A program made the translations under genes and the position numbers. Of a stretch of DNA of 64,000 nt, positions 59,022 to 64,000 are shown piece after piece; positions within the stretch are counted from its first letter, which is position 1, and each line of letters opens with the position of its first letter. Below the pieces are notes generated by a model that worked only from the letters and a program-made list of their open reading frames with translations, searched no databases and was not told the DNA's origin. Origin of the DNA: Poa pratensis (taxonomy: Eukaryota; Streptophyta; Magnoliopsida; Poales; Poaceae); assembly GCA_947311845.1 (NCBI GenBank), contig CAMZMU010000012.1, positions 3,510,290 through 3,574,289 of the forward strand. Direction: 5' to 3'.

Positions 59022-61594
59022 TCCCTCATAATAATATGTGCGCGTAAGTGGGTGTCCCACTAAACATATGCGGCAGATGTGGGGTGGATGCGGGCCTCCC
59101 GCCAACGATCCCACTTGCACCCTGATCCACACTGCCTCCCGACTGCATCTAGGCCGCCTCCCCGACGCATCCACGCTGCTGCCTTTAATTTGATTGTTGT
59201 AGTATTACAGATTGATGCGAGATGGTAAAGAGAATCAGTATGGTGCATAGCTGTATTTTTTTCTTCGTCTACATGGATTTTATTCTGTTCAAACCCAAGG
59301 AGGTACCTTACAATGCTACCGGTTTGCGGCATTGTGCCGTCAAAGTGCAGCTACACTCACTCTGACAATGCGTGAGCACAAGAAGAAAGCACCATCCACC
59401 AGTGATGATTTTTTCACCCTGCAAAGCAGCATAGTGCCTGGTCAAGACCTCAAGAATGTAACCCCAGATTCCATTGCCGTGTTTATTGAGGAAGTAAGAA
59501 ATATGGCCGACCATGAGGTGCAAGAGGTGAAGATACCGGTTGTGTGTAACCCACCAGACGAGACTGCCTCAGACCAGGTGAGTGCGGCTGACAATACATG
59601 TTGTTATGCACACTAATGTATGAATTGAAACTGAAGATTTGTCTTTCTTATTTTCTTTTGTTCGTATGATATCCACGGTGGTCATCTCATGACAGTCGAT
59701 CCAATCAGCAGCAATAGCGGCAGAGGTTACTGTTTATTTGTTTCTTCTTTTGCTTCAGTGCTGCAAGCTTCTCAGTACAGCGGAGGGAGCAGAACTAGCA
59801 TGTGGAGGGATTTCTCTAAATTTGGTGTTTTTGTTGGAACAGATCATAGCCACTCAGAACTATCGGCATGTGTTGTCCTTAGATGTTAATTCAACAGTAA
59901 AGAACTGCAGATGAACACCGCAAAAGAGGCAGCACATAATGGCAGCTTGCAGATTTTGGTGAGTTTAGTGCAGATTGTCGATTAAGTGTTTCAATTTTCA
60001 TTCAACTATCCTACCGAATGTTATTTCCTCGATTTGGTACTAGAAGTAACTGAAATGTGCATGGACTTGGAGTGGCCTCAGTACATATTTGGAGAGGCCA
60101 AGTTGATCACCTTCCAGCGAAGTTGCATTGCGAAACATGGGATATACCATATTAAATATTTTTTTCCATTTAAAAAGGAAATTAGTTATTTTTTGTATAG
60201 ATGTGTGTCTCTATTACCAAAGAGAATGAGATAATATTCACTACTGTGTGCCATCCATTAGTTTCATGTACACTTGATGCATACTGCCACGACTTTCGTG
60301 TCGATGATAAGTTATGGTACCACATTGTTGAAGTATTTGTGGTCCTATTGACTTGCACCAAGAAAATTAATTCATGTAGGCCATGGTACGTTCTTTTTCT
60401 ACTTTGTAAGTTGTCCTTATAATTGTTAGCCGCATGCAGTTGCACGTACATGTCAACTAGTGGACTAAAGAGGGCCAAAATATGCATACTCGTCGCCCAT
60501 GTCTTTAGAGAAGGACAATCAAAGCCTATGTTTATGGGAACCAATTTTTGGATACAACGTTCCCTCGAGATGTACTACAGTATTTCCCTTAGGATTTTGC
60601 TGTATCTCAGTTGACTGTTTTTTATTTCGTGGTCAGTCGAATCTCTGTCCATCCATCTCGTGCTGTATCCTCCCCTCTGTCTGCACGCGTGTGTGTGGTT
60701 CATTTTCTTATCGGGTCTATATACGGGGCGGGCTGGTCAGTTTTTGGGCCCGTCTCCTCCCCTCTGCCTACGGCCTATCGCTATTGTAGGCTTGGTGTGG
60801 CCGGAAAAGCATCAGCGTACAAACGCACCCCAGCCTTAAACGACCTTAAAGCTTGGATCTATTACGCACGAATATATTGTTTGATTGGATTGGTCTTTTT
60901 TTCCATGTCAATCAAAATTGGTGCTGTGGACTGTAGAGTTTAAGATTATACTGATGCTCATTTAAAATAATTTATGATATACATGATATTATGTTGATGT
61001 TCAAATAATTTGTATACCCATAATGTCTATATTTTCTATTGATTCCTATTTAAAAATCTGTCGTATAATTGGGGTATACGTTAAAAAATATGGGCCCACA
61101 TGTCAGATACACGTTTAAGGACCTAAATCATGTTTTTTGGGCTTGGTGCATCATATTACCCAAAAACTAGGGTCGGCTGCAAAAGAAGGTTAGTTTCAGT
61201 GTTTTGTGCAACAATGTTACCAAAACAGTGGTGTTATGTGCAATTTTTCTCATTTTGTCTGGATGTCTCCGTGTGTTGCCCAGAGAGAGGGGGTTTATTT
61301 TGAATTTTCTAGTGGTTTCTTGCCACGTGTCTGTTTGCGAGAGCGTGAGAGAGAGGGACGCATCTCCGGTGACTTGTTGTTTCTAAGTCGTCGAGCGACT
61401 TAACTACTCATCTGTCTCTCCATTTTAGATTTGACGGACAAGATTCAGTAAAATCTGAAATAAAACTTTTCACCCTATTTTGTATTCTCTGGAAGTTTCA
61501 CCTTATTTCCATTAATGGTTGGCAAATAAATAGCGTCTTATTTTTTAAGCTAAAAAACTATGCATTCCCAAATCATTGGTCCAAATGAGATAAA
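59022..61594. other. No certain gene; one exon-like frame at 59368-59577
   Basis: ATG 59368 opens MREHKKKAPSTSDDFFTLQS and runs to PPDETASDQ followed by the donor-like GTGAGTG at 59578. The peptide is non-repetitive and moderately acidic, which favours a real or formerly real exon, but no family or downstream exon is recognised. The remainder is A/T-rich, with GC-rich scraps near 59090-59170 that resemble 55640-55700. Confidence 0.35.
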
Positions 61595-62050
61595 AAAAAA
61601 TCTCTCTCTCTTTCTTCCTCTCTCTCTATATTCATACTACATCTCTTTTGTCTCTCTATTTCTCTCTCTGTGTTTCTTCCTCTATCTCTATTTGTGGCTT
61701 TATGTCTGCCAGTCGCTCTCTATTCGTACATCTATCTCCCTCTCTCTGTCTCTATTCTCCCTCTGTGTTTCTTTCTCTCTCTCTCTCTCTATTCGTATAT
61801 CTCTCTCCGTCTCTGTTATCTCTCTGTGTTTCTTCCTCTCTCTATATTTGTGCCCTTATGTCTGTCAATCTCTCTCTCAGTGTTTTCTATGTGTTTCCTC
61901 CTCTCTCTCTCTCTCTCTCTCTCTCTTTGTGGCCTTATGTCTGCCAGTCTCTCTCTCTCTCTCCTGAAATCGACCACTGCTCTCTCTCTCTCTCTATTTG
62001 TGGCCTTATGTCTGTCAATCTCTCTCTCAGTGTTTTCTCTGTGTTTCCTC

Positions 62051-62091
<41 letters not shown>

Positions 62092-62366
62092 TGTTATGTC
62101 TGCCAGTCTCTCTCTCTCACACACTCTCTCTATCCGTACATCTCTCTCACTCTCTCTGTCTCTATTCTCTCTCTGTGTTTCTTCCTCTCTCTCTCTCTAT
62201 TCGTACATCTCTCTTCCTCTCTCTCTGTCTCTATTTTCTCTCTGTGTTTCTTCCTCTATCTCTCTCTTCGTGGCATTATGTCTTTCTGTCTCTATCTCTA
62301 TTCATACATCTCTCTTCCTCTCCCTCTGTTCTACTTCTCTCTCTCTCCCCCCTGAAATCGACCACT

Positions 62367-62400
<34 letters not shown>

Positions 62401-62510
62401 GAAATCTTGAAATCGACCACTGCTCTCTCTCTCTGTCTCTCTCTATTTGTGGCCTTATTTCTGTCAATCTCTCTCTCAGTGTTTTCTCTGTCCCTTTATA
62501 TAGCACACTT
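61595..62510. repeat. Polypyrimidine (CT)n-rich satellite, about 0.9 kb
   Basis: Long CTCTCT runs are interleaved with recurring longer units: TTTGTGGCCTTATGTCTG (61922, 61996 and variants), CCTGAAATCGACCACTGC (61963, 62351 and a longer version near 62399), CTGTGTTTCTTCCTCT and TATTCGTACATCTCTC. Frames on either strand are artefacts of the repeat (Leu/Ser-rich on plus, Arg/Glu-rich on minus). Confidence 0.9.
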
Positions 62511-62565
62511 GTTGTCTCTCATTCATTTATTTCAGGAATGTCTATGCAAACGGAAAGTTGTTTTG

Positions 62566-62939
62566 GCTCCTGGGCACCAGTGATTTCAAAAAAAAAAAAA
62601 TCAAAAATCACTTTTTTGTGTTCCAAAAATTTATGAGAAAATGTATACGGATACATATACATATTTTCCACATACATACAATTTTTTATAAAAAAATACA
62701 TTGTATTTTAGATTACATAAAAAAGACAAAAATCAGGACAAAATAGGGGATTTTTACTATACTTCATACAGCCACGAATTTGTTATTTTTCTGTAGCCCG
62801 AAATAAAAAGTGTTTTCGACCGAAACTTCACGCAAATATGTACACCATGCATAGATATTCACGTTTTCAAAATTTGGAAACTTAAAAGTACCATTTTCGA
62901 TTTTTGTATAGAAAAATAGAATCACTGGTGCACATGCCA
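62566..62939. mobile_element. MITE-like element related to 4316-4671
   Basis: The left end GCTCCTGGGCACCAGTGAT and right end ATCACTGGTGCACATGCC are imperfect inverted repeats. The interior is A/T-rich and carries CTGTAGCCCGAAATAA, comparable to GTGTAGCCCATAATA in the first copy. It is more diverged at its right end. Confidence 0.6.
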
Positions 62940-63457
62940 AATCCCTTCTCGTGGACAAATTAATGTACGTGATACTTGGGCCTCATCGCTGTCCAGGCAG
63001 AAGGTCTTTTTCGTCACACGTGTAGAGAGGCTTAATAGCAGGCGGGTTTTCGTGTCTGGCTTTACACACAGGGCCCGTTAAGGGGAACCAGTCGCACGCG
63101 TAGCATTAGTTCTTTTTGTCTGGGGTCGTTCGTGTAGTGGGCCACGTTTTTGCACGTGTCAACGAATGATTCGCTTAAAAATTAGACTGACCGCGAAATC
63201 AAAAACAGTTGACTGACAAATAGACAGTCCCTTCCCTTATGGAAAGCTAAATAAATAAGGATATCTCAACAAGAAGTTTGAAACATACCGTACATACGTG
63301 AGGGCGTTTAAATCACCTATTTCTCAATCTCGTAAAGAAATCACCTATTTCTATATATAAAACGAAGTCCATGCCTTGTAAGATACTATGATCCTATCTA
63401 TATACATGTGTTGGGATCTCTGAATTACTTCCATCCGCATCGCAACCGAGGATTGCT
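62940..63457 (+). promoter_or_regulatory. Upstream region of the Gly-rich gene, with TATA box
   Basis: CTATATATAA at 63351-63360 lies about 100 bases before the ATG at 63458, a normal TATA spacing for a leader of about 70 bases. AATCACCTATTTCT occurs at 63311 and again at 63339 just before the TATA. Two short upstream ATGs (about 63371 and 63389) may precede the main start. Confidence 0.45.
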
Positions 63458-64000
63458 ATGGCGGACGGAAACAACGCAGACGATCCAAAATCGTCTAATG
63501 ACCCCAGCAGCGACCATGGTGCCGGTGGCAGCGGAAGCACAAAATCTTCTAATGATCCTGATCTTGGCAACGCTGTACGGCTTGGAAGCATGGAGAGCGA
63601 CAACGCAGACAACCCACCGCAAGCTGATCGGTACATGAGCATCGGGAACGGCGGCAGGGAAGGAGGAAAGTCGCATGACCTTCCCAATCTGCACGGCAGC
63701 GGCGGCGGCGGCGGCAGCAATGGAAGCGGATACCCTCATGGCTCTTGCAATGGCTTCACCAATTTGCACGGGACTGGTGGTGGTGGCGGCGGCAGCAGCA
63801 GCAGCGGAAGCGGATACCCTCATGGCTATTGCAATGGCTTCACCAATGTGCAAGAGACAGGCGGCGGCAGCGGCAGCAGCAGCAGTGGAAGTGCATACCC
63901 GCAAGGCCTCGGCAATGGCTTCACCAATTTGCACGGGAGTGGTGGTGGTGGCGGCAGCAGCAGCAGTGGATACCCGCCGCAAAGCCTCGGCAATGGTTAC
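63458..64000 (+). CDS. Gly/Ser-rich repetitive protein, 5' part (runs off window)
   Basis: ATG 63458 (MADGNNADDPKSSNDPSSDH) opens a frame with no stop to the window edge, at least 181 residues. The N-terminal 65 residues are polar with repeated SSNDP/DNADNP pieces. Then a unit repeats four times: GYPHGSCNGFTNLHG, GYPHGYCNGFTNVQE, AYPQGLGNGFTNLHG and GYPPQSLGNGY, separated by poly-Gly/poly-Ser linkers. Unit starts are 63728, 63812, 63893 and 63968, spaced 84, 81 and 75 bases, always multiples of three, so the frame is under selection or recently expanded. There is no signal peptide. The family is not recognised; such arms often precede a conserved domain that would lie beyond this window. Confidence 0.7.
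   Translation, partial: MADGNNADDPKSSNDPSSDHGAGGSGSTKSSNDPDLGNAVRLGSMESDNADNPPQADRYMSIGNGGREGGKSHDLPNLHGSGGGGGSNGSGYPHGSCNGFTNLHGTGGGGGGSSSSGSGYPHGYCNGFTNVQETGGGSGSSSSGSAYPQGLGNGFTNLHGSGGGGGSSSSGYPPQSLGNGY

Noticed and set aside
61648..62410. 235-246 codon Ser/Leu-rich frames
   Set aside because: Direct translation of the CT-rich satellite; alternative frames are equally open.
63425..63982. 185-codon minus-strand Ala-rich frame opposite the Gly-rich gene
   Set aside because: It is the antisense of GGC/AGC-rich repeats; the plus frame has an ATG, an upstream TATA and coherent repeat modules.

Overview
The window is nuclear DNA of a grass, most likely a Triticeae species (wheat, Aegilops or barley type). 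The evidence is nested LTR retrotransposons with target-site duplications (TSDs), a TGGTATCAGAGC primer-binding site, Stowaway, PIF/Harbinger and Helitron ends, plant L1-type LINEs, and two recognisable plant gene families. No tRNA, rRNA, CRISPR or bacterial operon was seen. The species call is inference from repeat style.

Likely host genes are few. (1) An EIN3/EIL-type DNA-binding transcription factor lies at 1691-3001 (minus); its DNA-binding domain is well preserved, but no in-frame AUG precedes it. (2) A five-exon gene of the plant DUF4057 family lies at 48672-54604 (plus); two LINE tails sit in its second intron, a LINE sits 150 bp before its ATG, and its last exon carries two single-base frameshifts. 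(3) The 5' part of a Gly/Ser-rich, internally repetitive protein starts at 63458 (plus) and runs off the window.

Layout: 1-1000 MITE-like element and tandem duplications; 1.7-3.0 kb EIL gene; 3.9-4.7 kb three MITEs; 5.08-6.93 kb Mutator-like non-autonomous element; 6.97-9.30 kb Helitron carrying a six-exon Ulp1-protease-like gene; 9.3-16.4 kb GC-rich spacer, decayed Harbinger ORF1 split by an LTR, and an LTR fragment; 16.39-22.21 kb PIF/Harbinger element with a broken transposase and a 3.4 kb insertion that itself contains a polyadenylated zinc-knuckle retroelement; 22.33-48.52 kb one full-length LINE (about 6.7 kb once insertions are removed) that holds an intact-ended 10.1 kb gypsy-type LARD-like element and a solo LTR, which holds another solo LTR, which holds a third; 48.5-54.8 kb DUF4057 gene; 55.79-57.79 kb PIF/Harbinger element with perfect ends; 57.8-61.5 kb gene-fragment-like sequence; 61.6-62.5 kb polypyrimidine satellite; 62.57-62.94 kb MITE; 63.4-64.0 kb start of the Gly-rich gene.

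The best-supported result is the insertion nest at 22.3-48.5 kb. Each layer could be delimited by its own direct repeat (ATCTCTTTAYGCTT, CCAAG, AATAT, ATTGG, CTCAG), so the order of insertion can be read from sequence. The nest has moved whatever lay upstream of the DUF4057 gene about 26 kb away.
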